From positions 90,986,111 through 91,050,110 of the forward strand of contig OX393549.1 in NCBI GenBank assembly GCA_947650365.1: a stretch of 64,000 nucleotides of DNA, in the 5' to 3' direction. The position numbers were made by a program, and so were the translations under genes. Below the pieces are notes generated by a model, which saw only the letters and a program-made list of their open reading frames with translations, was not told where the DNA came from and ran no database searches. Positions 22,442 to 36,849 of the stretch are shown piece after piece. The number at the start of each line of letters is the position of its first letter. Within the stretch, counting starts at the first letter, position 1. Source of the stretch: Chamaelirium japonicum. Taxonomy: Eukaryota; Streptophyta; Magnoliopsida; Liliales; Melanthiaceae.

Positions 22442-24489
22442 TGACCACACTGGTATTTTTAGCCCATTTGGTTGTAGTTATAGGGTTAAATACTAGCATC
22501 ATCCTCAGGGATTGCACAATGCTTAACTAGATTTGGACTATAGTTTTAAATCGATTTTAAAAGACGGATTTGGTTTTATTAAACTAAGTAAAGTAAATCA
22601 ATAACAAAACGAGATTAAGATGAGATGAGGTATCAATTGGACAAGGTCTAGGGCGACGAATCCACCACTAGTCTACAAACTAAGTTATTCATTCCAATTT
22701 TTTTGTTTAGTTTCTTCTATAGATTTAACCCATCACAACTAGAAGCTGTGATGGTGTCACTGAAAGATTCTACAATCGTATCAATAGCATAGGTCATCTT
22801 TGGTTGGCACGATCCGTCTTTTTGGGTATGGATCGTCTTACCAATGCATGACTAATCCAAAGATACAATTAAAAAAGATCCTACAAGTATATCAATGGCA
22901 TGGACCATCTCCGGTTGGCATGATCCATCCTTTTGGGCACGGATCATCTTTCCAAGGTATGATCCATCTAAAGATTTACTTATGGATAGATTAATACCTT
23001 GCATGATAATTGTAGGGTACAAACGTAAAAGATAGTACTATAACGAGTATTACAAGTGTATCGATGGTATGGACTATCTTTGGTTGGCACAATTCGTTTT
23101 CCTGAGCACGGTCATCTTCCCTAAGCAAGATCCATCCAAAGGTAGAAAAAAAAAAAAAGGTAGAACAATCCCTTGAATAATAGTCATAAATTAACCCACA
23201 TAATATAACCCAAGATGCATATAATCTAGATAGGTACAATTATAGTGAAAGCAAAACAATTCATATCATAGGTTAAGTTAAACGATACATTGTTCATTAC
23301 AAACAATGGAACTATCCATAGAAGAAAGCTTAAAACCCTAAAAAGATATGAAAAACATAGTTTACTAGGCTAGGGTTTCATCGAAACCCTAGAAGAGGCC
23401 TTTAGCTAAGCATGGTGACAATGATGACTTTGATCCTCCTCTCTACGGTGGCTTCCGGACTCCAAAAAATATGTTTAATGGCCCGAAAATGCTTATTTGT
23501 AGGGTAGGGATTGTCCTAGGGTTTTTCCAAAAGAAGCTCTATCCAATTAAGCAAGCAAACATACTCTCGTTGTTATCTCGGCCATCCAGGTCCGATCGAT
23601 CAGGCTTCAGACCCGATCGATCAAAAGTGCACTATTTACTGTTTTCTGCACTACGGTGACTTGTTTTTGCTATAACTTTTGACTAGGTTATCGAAATTAT
23701 GCATTTTTGGGCTCGTTTCGAAGGTCTTGATGAACCCAATGTTTCTATGGCATCCTCTCATCCAAACATAGATCCAAAGTTAATTATAAAATAGCTTTTA
23801 TTTTTGCTTCTTCTCTAATTTGTTTTGTTTGAATCATTTTATGTATATGGCTTGATTTCCTACAAGTTAGGCATATACATATATGAGCACTAATCTATAT
23901 AACATGGAATGTCGGTTTTGTGCTGACTAGACAATACAAAACAAAAAAGCTGACTAGGATAAGCTAACTGGACAAAAATAAAGCGAATAGATCTAACCAT
24001 TCGTTTAAAAATCAACGCACGATCCCTTCTTGGTTTCAAATCCCAATCCATTTAAATTGCACTAAACCCCTAAAATCTCAGCCTATTGAAACTGCACTAA
24101 ACCTAACCGTTTATCCTGTGATCATTGTTTGCATCAACGGCTATAAACCCGTATGCTGAAATTTTGGCCGTCCCAAACCATCGTGTCGATCTCGTGGAAT
24201 CCGTTTGAACAGAGACAGCTGTGATTGATCGATTATAGGGGGAGGGGGAGTTGGTCGTGCCAAAGGTGCCCGCTTCGTGCCAATCAACACGGGCGAGGAA
24301 ATGGGTGATCCTATAAATATCGGTGTTGTTGTCAAAAGTGTTTTGTTGCCGAAGGCGTTTAGGTGTATTGCCACCGAAGGTGGCCCACTGAAGTGCCGAC
24401 AGGCACGAGCATGCACTAGTAATGGTATAAAAGAGAGTGATAAAGCATATGTTTAGGGGCATAAATATGATGCATTTATGCACCAATCA
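22442..24489 (-). repeat. Athila-like 3' LTR (left), with an inserted 520-bp element
   Basis: It matches the right LTR from TGACCAC at 22442 to CCAATCA at 24489, apart from a 526-bp insertion block at 23893-24418. A diverged block containing TTGGCACGATCCGTC- and CATGATCCATC-like text occurs three times (near 22800, 22910 and 23085). Confidence 0.85.
23893..24412. mobile_element. 520-bp insertion in the Athila LTR, family unknown
   Basis: It is absent from the partner LTR (compare 44332-44345). The 6-bp sequence GCACTA flanks it on both sides (23887-23892 and 24413-24418) and is single in the partner LTR, so it is a real insertion with a target duplication. It contains a TATA-like CCTATAAATATC near 24312. 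It lacks obvious terminal inverted repeats, a poly-A tail and coding capacity. It may be a small solo LTR or a non-autonomous DNA element. Confidence 0.75.
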
Positions 24490-26100
<1,611 letters not shown>

Positions 26101-26199
26101 GCTATCGGGAGGTCTGGGTGAATGAAATATGGAGTACGGGTCCCCTGACTGGTAAAATGGTGCCCGAGCATTTAGATAGAGATGATCAGGTGAATAAAG

Positions 26200-28588
26200 A
26201 ATAGGGTTCAGGGTTAGATCTATAAGTTATTCTCGTGGAAGAATTCAGCGTGGTGCTGGGGAGACATAGGTATAGTATCGGGAGGCGTAAACATATGAAA
26301 CTGATTCCCGAGTAATATAGGAAAATAATCGAAGGATATGTAAAGAGTATAATAGTGTTGGGGTGCTTCTATGATAGAGTTTGGGTGAATTGAGTTTAGA
26401 GAAGGCTTCAAAGTTACATGCGTGCTCACATATGTACTGGATATGTTTATATTATCATTCAGGGTATCTAGTACAAGATATTCATTATTTTTGGGTGGTT
26501 GGCCTGATACATTGTGAAGATTCAGCGGAAGAGTTCCATCGTTCTGTATAGATCCAATTCTTTTATCGAGGCTATCGAACTCATCATAAAATGCAGGGTC
26601 ATATTCAGTCACTGCCAAACTAGCTTTTAGGTATGAAGAGGAAAAAGATGCATCGACAAGAACTGGCAACAGAGGTCAGTGATGGATCAGGTGGTTGAAA
26701 TTTGGTAGGGTATGGTTGAAAAAATGGGGCAACTAAGAGATTGGTCGAGTTTGGCTGTGGTTTTGTACCCGTTTGATTTTCTACCAAAAGACACTTGTCC
26801 TCTTTAGAAGGTTTATTTGATGTGCAAAAGAAATTAAGCTTAATCTTCATATTTCCAAAAGACAAATTCATCACCCTGGTACGATAATTTATGTGAGCAT
26901 TTGATGTGGCAAAGAAGGGTCAACCTAAGATAATGGGTATCTGCTTTTGAGAATTATACACCGGTTCCATAACTAGAACTAAGAAGTCAACCGGAAAGTA
27001 GAACTTGTCTACTTTGATGAGTACATCCTTTATAATTCCTTTTAGTACCTTAATAGATCTATCAACTAGTTACAAGGTTATCTTAGTGGGCTGCAATTCT
27101 CCAAATTCAAAGTTTTTATACACAGAATAAGGGAGGAGATTGATAATTGCTCTTAAGTCAAGGAGTACCCTATCAAAGGAGTGATCTCCAATGATACAAG
27201 AGATGGTGGGTGTACCTAGATCCTTGAACTTTGGAGAGGTGACATGCAGCAGTAAAAAGCTAATATTCTCGATTAGAAGGACTTCTTGGTCGCAAAGGAC
27301 TAAGTTTTGTATTTTTATGTGCACAAGTCCTTAAGAAATTTTACATAAGTAGGGATTTGCTTAATGACCTCTAAAAGTGGGAGATTGATTTTGACATGTT
27401 TAAAGGTCTCCATTATATCCTCAACAGAAACTCTCTTTTTATCATATGGAGAGGACGCATTAAGACTTTAAGAAAAAGAAAGCGAGTGACGTAGTGTGGA
27501 GTTGGGATACTGTCAATCGAAACCGAAAGGGGGGTCTGGTATGTCTCGAAAGTGCTTGGATCCTCATTATTGGTGCTCAAAGAAGAAGGTCTCTCTTCTA
27601 ACCTAACCTTATCAACCCAGTTATCAATTACCTTTCTGCTCCTTAGGGTAGTGACCTGATTGACTTGCTCATGATTGATATTATTTTATCGAGACTCATC
27701 GACCAGACATTGTCCCTTAGGGTTAGGCACAGATTGGCTAGGGAGTTTTCCTACTTCATGTTGATTCATTGTTGCAGCAAGTTATCCTATTTTGGACTTA
27801 ATTTTGGATATCGACTGTGAGTGAGAATTCAATAATTGTGTATTAGATTCGAGACTCTGAAGTGCACTCAACACTTTATCCTCAAAGGTAGAATTTCAAA
27901 GGGGAGGATTGAAGTGTTGAATTTGTTACGTAGAGGATGGCTTATAATTGGGTTGAAAATTTTGAAATTATTGGGTTATAATTGGGTTGAAATTATTAAC
28001 ATGTGTGTTATGCCTCTGAACAAAATCAGGGTATTCAGATGTTGGAGGACAAGCATGCACATGGTGAGTAAAGAGAAAATACAAAGCACATGCTTCGGTC
28101 TGAGGGGGTGGAATAAAAAGAGATGGGATAAAAGGGACTACCACAGCTAACAATTGATCTAGTTTCTTAGATAGAATATCTACTTTGTGGGAGACATCGT
28201 CTGAGCTAGATAGCTCAAAGATGCTTTCTTTATTAGTGGTGGATGTAAATGAAGTCTTGTTATTTTAAATAGTATAAGCATGTTGGAGAGAGTTTTCACT
28301 GATATTTTTAAATAGTTCTCATACTTCTACTTCATTATTAGCATAAAGGTCCCACAATAATAAATATCAATCATTTAGCGATTGCTCTCAGTCAAACCAT
28401 CATAAAATGATTGTACTAATTGCCACTTTGGCACGGTATGGTGGGGATGCTTTCTGAGAAAATCTTTAAGTATTTTATAGCTATCATAAAAATGCTAGTC
28501 ATCTAGTTAAGAGAAAGTAGAGATGGCTCACCTATATTGATTTGTTCTAGATATGTGAAAGTATTTCTTGAGAAATTCTTATTGTAGT
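26200..28588 (-). pseudogene. Athila-like gag and protease remains
   Basis: On the minus strand, 28.6-28.3 kb encodes gag text such as EFLKKYFHISRTNQYR and HTVPKWQLVQSFYDGLTES, typical of plant gypsy gag. At 27324-27070 a protease-like stretch reads CIIGDHSFDRVLLDL then INLLPYSVYKNFEFGELQP. This resembles the aspartyl protease region of Athila-type polyproteins. Further minus-strand pieces lie at 26220-26874. There are many breaks. The gag continues on the far side of Tat-2 at about 42010. Confidence 0.75.
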
Positions 28589-29199
28589 TGTGGGGGATAT
28601 TTCCGAGCTGCCTTGATCATAAATCTTGCCCCACAGCCTTGATTGAATGTTGATGGTTTGTAGAGTTAGAGAGATGGGAGGGTAGATAGAGATAGTAGAG
28701 AGTGATGACACAAGGATTGGTGACAGAGTTCGGTCTTACGACCTATGTCTCCGGGTGTGAGGTGCCACCTGATCTTCACTATAATATGAGTATGGAGGGG
28801 GAAGCGTTCTTTCGACAGGCCGAGAGAAGCTTTATACAGTGGGGTTGCACGGGGCAACTAGAAGAGAATAGGAAGTGGACAATTGAGATCTAGCACTTGC
28901 TCTAGAATCCTCCTCCTTTGATCGAATGACCAACCTCCTCTTTGAATGCCTTTGGTATCCTTTTATAGAATAGGCATATGCCCAATATGGCAGTGATGAT
29001 GTGACGATGATGATGTGGCACTGGTTCTAGGCCTCCTTGCTGGGCCCTTATTGGGCCGTTGTGCGGGCCCAATAAGAGGGAGGGCTTGATATGCGGGCCC
29101 TGCAGAGTGGGTCCACAAGCCCAGATGGGTTTACCCACTTGGGCCGTTGCGCAGGCCCATGCCGCTTTGATCCGGTCCGGTATAATTTTTACACGCACA
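28589..29199 (-). repeat. 3' LTR of Tat-2
   Basis: 611 bp with TG...CA ends (TGTGGGGGATATTT on plus to CGCACA). A TATA box on minus (TATAAAA) is at 28967-28961. It pairs with 41396-42004. Confidence 0.93.
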
Positions 29200-29211
29200 A
29201 TTACCCCTCCC
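29200..29211 (-). other. Polypurine tract of Tat-2
   Basis: GGGAGGGGTAAT on the minus strand directly precedes the 3' LTR, like the tracts of Tat-1 and Tat-3. Confidence 0.85.
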
Positions 29212-29434
29212 AGTCGGGTCAGGACCCCCTGGGTCGGCTGGGATTCTAAGGTGCAAATGTCTTAGGATTCTGGCATGGTTGGCAAGGGTTATCGGAGTCG
29301 CGGTTCGTATTAGCAGAGTTCCGACTCGTGTCACGAGCCAAACAATGTGTTCGTGTAGGATACTCGTGCTGATCTTCTTTCCATATTTGCAGCCCTCCTG
29401 CTGCCATGGTCACGATTCTGTATCTATTGGTGCT

Positions 29435-29960
29435 GGCTAAAAAGTCTCGGTTTTATAAAGGGGTGTTGCCTGAAAAACAGTATATTTTCCAACCAAGACC
29501 CTTCTTCTTCTATCGACGCCGAGACCCTCTTGGTACGAGCCAAAAAGTCTTAGTTTTGTAAGTGGGCATTCCTGAAAAACTAGTGTGTTTTCCGACCGAG
29601 ACCCTTTTCCATCTGCCGACGCCGAGACCCTCTTGGTGCGAGCCAAAAAGTCTCGGTTTTATAAGTGGGCGTTTTCGAAAAACTAGTGTGTTTTCCGACC
29701 GAGACCTTTTTCCTTCTACTGACTCCGAGACCCTTTTGGTGTGAGCCAGAAAGTCTCGATTTTGTAAGTGGGCATTCCCCAAAAATCAATGTGTTTTATG
29801 ATCGAGGCCCTTTTCCTTCTGCCAACGCCGAGACCCTCTTGGTAAGAGCCAAAAAGTCTCGGTTTCGTAAGGGGGCGTTCCCGAAAAATCAATGTGTTTT
29901 TCGATCGAGACCCTTTTCCTTCTGCCGACACCGAGGTCCTCTTTTTTTTGTGTCTCGTTG
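29435..29960. repeat. 102-bp tandem array in the Tat-2 tail
   Basis: About five units with AAAAAGTCTCGGTTT, then GTGTGTTTTCCGACCGAGAC and GCCGAGACCCTCTTGGT. Unit starts near 29439, 29542, 29644, 29746 and 29845 give a period of about 102. A weak coding look on both strands is only a product of the repetition. Confidence 0.9.
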
Positions 29961-30840
29961 CTGATCTGGGCGTAAGTGGGAAAGAGCCGTGTACGGGGTC
30001 TGTGCAAGAGAAAGACGTGTGCGAGTGTAAGAGAGCCCTCCCTTTTTTTTTTTTTACCTCCTCCCTTTGCTACCGTCCTTTCTTTCTTTGGTTTCACTTT
30101 TTTTTTTGTACTCCCATGGTAGAGGACCGACAAGTGGGGTCACGGGATCCGTGCACGAGTGGGAGAGGGAACTGCAACCATTCATATTCACTACAATGCC
30201 AGCCCATCTTACCTTTTTGACTTTTCTTCTTTCTCTTTTTGTCTTTCTTTCTTTCCTTCTTTATTTCGTTTTGTCCTTTCTTTGTTTTCTCTTTCTGTTC
30301 TTTGCTTTGGACTTCGGTGAGAGCCGCGTCTCTCATTCTCTCTTTCCTTCTATCTTTCTTTCTTTCTTTTGTCCTTTTCTTTCTTTTGTCTCTTTCCTTC
30401 TTTAATTCTTTCCTTTCTTTTGCCTCTCTCTCTTTCTTCACACGTGAAGGCTGAGCGTGAGCTGGAGACCAAAGCGAAAGCAGGAGCACGTGCAGTCGAG
30501 ACGTTCGGGTGACGACACCTTACACGCGTTGGATCTCTCAATTCAGGAACCGGTTCCTGATGATGTATTAATCTATGCTGTCTCATCAATAAAATTTATT
30601 TTATTGCGCATTCGTGCGTGAGTAGGACGTGCACGAGTAGGAGAAAGAGCTGCGCCCAATCTTCTCTTCTTCTCTTTTTTTTTTTTGCCTTGCTTCTGTA
30701 CACGTGAAGGAGAGGGGCTACCGTGCGTGGGTGGAACCGAGTCCGCGCGTGAGTGGGAGAGAGAATCGAGTCCGGATTGCAAGGTCCCTTCCTCTTTTCC
30801 TCTTTTTTTTATTTTATTTTTGACAATGCTCGCCATCTGT
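29961..30840. other. Tat-2 tail between arrays, T-rich
   Basis: No gene is recognised. Pyrimidine-rich runs of TTTCTTTCT type (30220-30440) dominate. Long frames seen here are low-complexity artefacts. Confidence 0.5.
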
Positions 30841-30859
30841 TGGTGATATCGATCTCCCT

Positions 30860-31610
30860 CTCTCGATTTTCTGACGAAACTGAGAGGTGAATTGTTGTTG
30901 ATGCCGTCGCACCCCCCCTCTTGGTTTTCTGATAAAACCGAGGGGTGGGCTGTGGATGACGCCGAGCACCCCCCCTCTCGGTTTTCTGATGAAACCAAGG
31001 GGTGGGTTGATTTTGATGCCGAACACCCCCCCTCTCGGTTTTCTGTCGAAACCGAGGGTGGGTTGCTGATGGGGTGCTGTCACCCCTTCCTCACTTGGTT
31101 TTTTATGCGAAACCGAGGGATGGACTGTAGCTGATGCCAACATCCCCCCTCTCGGTTTTTGTGCGAAAACCAAGGGATGGACTGTAGCTGATGCCAACCC
31201 CCCTTCTCGGTTTTTTGCAAAACCAAGATAGGGGGGCTGCTTATGGGATGCCGTCACCCCCTCCCCACTCGGTCTTTGTGTGAAACCGAGGGGGGTTGCT
31301 TGTTGATGTCGACACACCCCCCCTCTCGGTTTTTTCATGGGGGGCTGCTTATGGGGTGTTATCACCCCCTCCCCACTCGGTTTTTGTGCGAAACCGAGGG
31401 GGGGCTGCTTGTCGATGCCGACACACCCCCCCTCTCGGTTTTTTGATGAAACCGAGGGGTGGGCTACTTGTTGATGCTGACATACCCCCCTCTCGGTTTT
31501 CTAACGAAACCAAGATGGGGGGCTACTTATGGGTTGCCGTCACCCCCTCCCCACTCGGTTTTTATGCAAAACCGAGGGGGGGCTGCTTGTCGATGTTGGC
31601 ACCCCGTTAT
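30860..31610. repeat. Hairpin-rich tandem array in the Tat-2 tail
   Basis: About twelve units of roughly 55-65 bp. Each contains CCCCCTCTCGGTTTT, a short loop and AAACCGAGGGG, so each unit can fold into a hairpin. Spacers carry GATGCCGACA or GGGGTGCTGTCACCCC variants. It lies between the first array and the start of the antisense ORF. Confidence 0.88.
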
Positions 31611-31998
31611 TGAGACTGCAAGAAGAGACCAAGAAGTGTCGGTACTAAAAATAGTGTATTTTTAGAATTTTTAGAATTTTAGCCCTATTTGAAGCCGACC
31701 CTTTTTTCGGCCATATTCCTAAGCCACTGGTGCGCGGGGTTGTCGGCGAGGGACAACGCTACATTTGAGGGGGCTTCTTAGAGATAATTTAGGATGACGT
31801 CGTATGATGACCAGCCAGTCTTTACCCGATGTACTACCGCACCTGGTTACTGTGTTCGCCAGGTACTACGGTCGCATAAGGGTGTTGATTTGGCCAGGAT
31901 CAAGGAAGTGCCCTTTTATCTCGTGTTTCGGTGGATTTTCTGCCCACCCTGCTCTTAACTTATCGTTTGTTCATCCATTGTAGGCTACTCTTTTCATG

Positions 31999-34833
31999 AT
32001 GAAAACCGTCAAGGGACCCGCTGTGTTGGGAAAACGCCATCGAGGAACGAAGGAGGTTGTTTGCGTGCGCTCTTCCTCTGCTACATGTTGAGGATTCGGA
32101 TAGTGGCGCCAATGGTGAGCTAGGGCCGTTAAGGCCCTTTGCGGACGAAGATCACGAGGAACCCACCACCGACTGTACTAGTGTAGAGAAGAGACGAGCA
32201 TCCTGGGGTGAACTGATGGCCGAGTTTCGGGATAATGATGACAGGCCATCCATTGAGAGAGCGTATGCCACCTTTGGGGCTCACCGAGATATAGTTTTCC
32301 TCGAGGAGGCTAGCATGGAGAAGGTTCTGGGGACCCTTGTGACCATAGGCCAGATAAACAGCGGGCTACGCTTGCCTCTGCCTCCTCTAGTTGCCAGGCT
32401 ACTGTCCATCTTCGATCTTTGTCCAGGACAAATTAGTGGCAACGCTTGGAGGGTAATCTATGCTTTTTGCCGAATCGAATCGGATCATCGCGAGGAACTT
32501 GCTGCTTGCTATTCTGAGATCCCTGATGGTGAAATTCCTCGTATCGAGCTCGGGTATTTCTTTCACCACTATCGATGGCAGAGAGTGTATGGGTTGAAGT
32601 TACTCTTTACTCTTATACCGGAGTCAGATCAGCCTCCGATAAAATATCCGAGTTTATCCGACAGGTTCTATCGTCTCTACCCCTTATCCGTGACTAGCAC
32701 GTGGTGCTCTGTTCTTCACATACCCGAATTGCCATTCAAAGTGGTTAGCTACGCAGTTGACCGGTATTCAGGGAGCGGTAAGAGGGGGTGGCCTCAGGCA
32801 CGATGCAAGAAGTTGGACAAGATCTTTAAGAAGTTGACTTTTGGGACCAATATATGGAAGGATTTTACTTATTCCCCCGCGCGGCTTAAATGCCTCGGTT
32901 TGCTAGATTATGCGCTCACCAGGGCACCAGAGAATGTGGTGGTGGTGTTGATTACGAGGAGAAATTTCCTCGAGGTTCTGATGAGCCGAGCCGAGCCCAG
33001 CTGATGGAGGTGATGATCGAGCCTGCTCGGGTAACTCGAGAGATTGTTCCCGCCAAACTTGTGGTCTCCTGCGGGAAGAAGAAAAGGAAGGTACTGAGGC
33101 CCAAAAAGGCCCGAGAGAAGATTATTTTGTCTCGATGGCCTCCGAGCACATGTCTTCCAGAGAAGAGTCTAAAATTATGCACTGCTGCGGTTGGGCATGA
33201 CTTGGTTCTCCCAAGTGCTGCTTTGAAGGAGGGTAGCGATGGCGCCCTCAATATTGACGAAGAGGAGGACGCGAGTGAATCTTCTCTTATGGCTTCTGGT
33301 GACAATGAAGATGTGGGATGCGCCGGATCCCCGCGTCCCTGCGTAGGTTCTCCTGCTACAATTTTTCCTTCCCGCGACCCTCAGTCTCGCAGGATCGAGA
33401 GGGACCTTGAGGAGGTGGTTGTTGACGGCCGGCCCGCCGCTTTGAGTTACAAGCCTGGGTGTCTGATACACCGGTTTAAGGTTGGGAAGGCGAAGGAGAG
33501 TGAGTATCCTCAGGCTAAGGTTTGTGTTTTGACAGAGCGTGGTCCTTCGATTCTTCCAGCACGGAATGTCACGTGATCAGAATCGTCGTCGAAGATGGTT
33601 CTTCGCCCTGATCAGATGAGAACGATGATGGCTGAGCTTATTGCTCTGGAGGAAGGGATTCGTTTGACCGAGGCAGTAGTTTTTAGACTCCCCGCGGTCG
33701 AAGGTGTTGGTGTTTCTTGTCCGATTGCCCTTGACGGTATCCTTTTTTTGCCTTCTTCCACCTTCGTTGTTAGCCTGTGCTTTTCATTTTGACTTTGTTG
33801 CTTTGTCCGCAGTGTCTGCTAGGGACACTCAAGTGTAGGAGGTAGCTACTCTGATTCCGGACGCACCGGTGCCTCAGCCAGATGAGGCCATGGTTGACGG
33901 CGTCGTTGGTGAACCTTCCGCCTCGAGGGATTGTACATGAAGTAGGGAGGGGAAGTTGCTTCAGCTCCTCGGAGGGTGAAAGGGAAATCTGTGGCATCAA
34001 GGCCTGCACCAAATACGTTGGCTTGTCCCCTTGCTTCACCTTCAGAGCTCATCACCTTCTACAGAAAATATCTGGGACTACCCAGGCTTGTCACCCAAAA
34101 GTTGTGGACGGTATTGAGGATGCGGTGAGCCTTCTCATGGTTTCTTCCTCCTTTCCTTTTTACTTGATATACTGTACTAATTTGTTGATCCTTGGAACCA
34201 AATGTCGACCCTTTTAGATATCGGGATCCGTAGTGGGCGTAGAGGCCTTTATAGAAAAGTCAAGAGCATCGAGGAGGAACTTAAGGCGGCTTTGGGACGA
34301 GCTGAGTCTACTGAGAAGAAGGTGAAGAAGCTCTCCGCCGGGTTTAAGAAGGATGAACATTCGACAGTGATGTGGCATACCCGAGCTGAAGGTTTTGAAA
34401 AGGACAAAGCCCTTGACGCGAAGAAGCTTAAGGATCAGGCGGTCATCATCGCCACTTTGCAATCTCAGATCGCCCTGCATGAGCAGCTGGAGGAGTCGGT
34501 GACTGGCCTAAGGACCCGAGTCACTGAGCTTGAGGAGAAAGATGTGACTCGTGTCATTCAGCTTGAAGCAAGGGAAGCAGAGGTTGCTAGTCTGCACGAG
34601 CGGGAGTCCGAGCTTCTAAAACAGATTGAGGAGCTGGTGGCAAGTACTCAGTCATCTGCTGTCGTGCGAGAGTAGGAGGTTGCCGGCCTTCGCGAGCGTG
34701 TTGCAGAGCTTGAGAAAAACTGCGGAGAGTACTACACCGGTTGGCTTGAGTCTTTAGAGACCCTCAAAGCCATCAATTCCACATGCACTTTGGCTCCGCC
34801 TATTGCTATGAGGCCTTCTAGAGCCCTGTTTTC
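31999..34833 (+). CDS. Antisense extra ORF (aORF) of Tat-2, Transposase_28-like
   Basis: Antisense to the element. It is coded in blocks at about 31999-33576, 33595-33790 and 34202-34833, with intron-like text between them (family splicing is plausible but unproven). The core reads GTLVTIGQINSGLRLPLPPL, NAWRVIYAFCRIESD and PRIELGYFFHHYRW. This matches Tat-1 residue for residue over long stretches. The last block is coiled coil (SIEEELKAALGRAESTEKKV, QIEELVASTQ). The protein is unrelated to gag or pol, and its function is unknown. Its conservation between two diverged elements suggests past selection on the protein. This copy looks broken. Confidence 0.75.
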
Positions 34834-35009
34834 TTGACTTGTACTCCACTTCTTTTTCGTTTGTCGTTGATCATCTTGATATAGTTGCGTACCTTGCTTA
34901 ATAAAATTGCACTCTTTATATTTGAGTTTTTAACTTTGTTTGTGTGAGAGCACTCCAGCTTGACAATTCGATAGTTCATATTTTTGTGTTTGAGGATGAC
35001 AACTCTGAG

Positions 35010-35400
35010 TTGCTTTAAGTTTTCGACTTGAATGAGCGGAATCGAAGTATTTGGGTTGACCTGGGTTGCCAGGAGTTTTTCTTATTTGACTTTAGCCTTG
35101 AAGTGGCGTAGCCGAATTTGCTTTGAGCTTCCAACTTGAACTGGCGGAATCGAAGTATTTGGGTTGACCTGGGTTGCTAGAAGCCTTTTTATCGGACTTT
35201 AGCCTTGAAATGGCATAGCTGAATTTGCTTCGAGCTTCCGACTTGAACTGGCGGAATCGAAGGCTTAATTTGACCTGGGTTGCCAAGAGCCTTTTTATCA
35301 TAATTTAGCCTTAAAAGGGCATATCCGATTTTGCTTCGAGCTTCCGACTTGAACTGGCGGAATTGAAGGCTTAATTTGACCTGGGTTGCCAGGAGCCTTT
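35010..35400. repeat. Small tandem array between integrase and the antisense ORF
   Basis: About four imperfect units of roughly 100-120 bp sharing GACTTGAACTGGCGGAATCG and TTTGACCTGGGTTGCC. It occupies the same place as the GAGTTGCGACTC repeats of Tat-1 but is unrelated in sequence. Confidence 0.8.
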
Positions 35401-35559
35401 TGGTATCTCACACAAGCTGAATAGAATTTCAACAGACTTCAACTTGGAGAAAAATAGACATTTTATTGATAAACCAAATTCGCGGTTACAAATTTCAGAG
35501 TTTGGTTAAGGGTAGAAGATTTTCAAATGGGTTACATTCCAGGCTCGGGGTAGTCACCT

Positions 35560-36700
35560 TTCGTCCTGGTTGATAAGCCTGTATGAGCCTTTGCTGCCTC
35601 TGGACTCTACGTATGGCCCCTCCCAAGACGGAGCAAACTTGCCACTAGCAACTTCTTTCGTGTTTGGGAAGACGGCTCTGAGTACCATGTCTCCCACGCC
35701 GAACTCTCTTTTCTTGACTCTTCTATCGCACGCCTTCTTGATCTTCTGCTAGTAGTCGGTGACTTGAGCAGTCACTGAGTCCCTCAATTCCTCCAAGAAG
35801 TCTAGGTCATTGATTTTGAGCTCATTGTTCATTCCAGACTCAACAGCCTTGGTCCTGACCGTGGAGTGGAGTGCTTCAGTAGGTAGGACAGCTTCGGAGC
35901 CATACGTGAGGTGGAACGGGGAGAATCCAGTCAATCACCGCGAGATGGTATGATACGCCCATAATACTTCCGGAAGTAGTTTCTCCCATAGACCTTTCCG
36001 AGGTCCCAACTTCTTCTTTAGAGTATCCATGATTGCCTTGTTTGATGCCTCGGCTTGCCCGTTGCACTGTGGGTATCTAGGCGTCGAATAGAATAGTTTG
36101 ATCTTGTAACCTTGGCAGAATTCTCTGAAGTTGTCTGAATCAAACTGGGCTCCATTATCAGCTATCAGTACCTTAGGGGACTCGAACCTTGAAAAGATGT
36201 TGCCTCTGACGAACTTGATGACTTCGGCATTGGTAATCCTTGCCAACGGCACTGCTTCGATCCACTTGGTGAATTAGTCCGTTGCTACGAGGAGATACTT
36301 TTTCTGGGTTGGTGGCGGCGCGAAGGGCCCCAGGAAATCTAACCCCCATTGATGAAGAGGCCACGGGCTCGTTAGGGGGTTTAGATCTCCTGCAGGGACA
36401 TGAATCTGCTTTGCATGTCGCTGACACTACTCGTATCTTTTGATGAATTCTCGAGCATCTTTGACCATGGTCGGCCAGTAGTATCCTTGCAGCTTGACTT
36501 TGCCTTCTAGCGATCTACCCCCGGTGTGGTTACTGCATGCCCCCGAATGTATTTCTGTAAGGAGTCTTTGCGACTATTCCTTGGATAGGCACCGAAGGTA
36601 CATACCTCCATGTGACTGCCAGTAGAGGTTTTCTCCGTTGAGACGGAAGCGATGGATTTTCCTTAGAAGTTTCTTTGCTTGAACGGGGTCCTCAGGTAGG
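35560..36700 (-). pseudogene. Tat-2 integrase
   Basis: On the minus strand the catalytic core shows FESPKVLIADNGAQFDS, NFREFCQGYKIKLFYSTPRY and PQCNGQAEASNKAIMDTLKK, then MTGFSPFHLTYGSEAVLPTE. A zinc-binding N-terminal part lies upstream (36430-36700). It is close to Tat-1 integrase in the shared motifs. It is broken, with several breaks. Confidence 0.88.
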
Positions 36701-36849
36701 ACTTTTTGCTAAAGATAGCTAATTATAGGTACCAATCATCCCGTGGGCGCTTCAACCGTTATGTCGGCAATCAGGCCGGTCTGATGATGAAGGTTCACCC
36801 TTGGGTGTCTTTGGAAATCGATCTTGATTTCTCTGACCTCATGCTCATC

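Noticed and set aside
30067-30589. Frames rich in Phe/Leu/Ser or Lys/Glu/Arg
   Set aside because: Products of pyrimidine-rich low-complexity sequence.
29437-31665. Many overlapping frames on both strands in the Tat-2 tail
   Set aside because: They follow the tandem units and have no similarity to known proteins. The arrays explain them.
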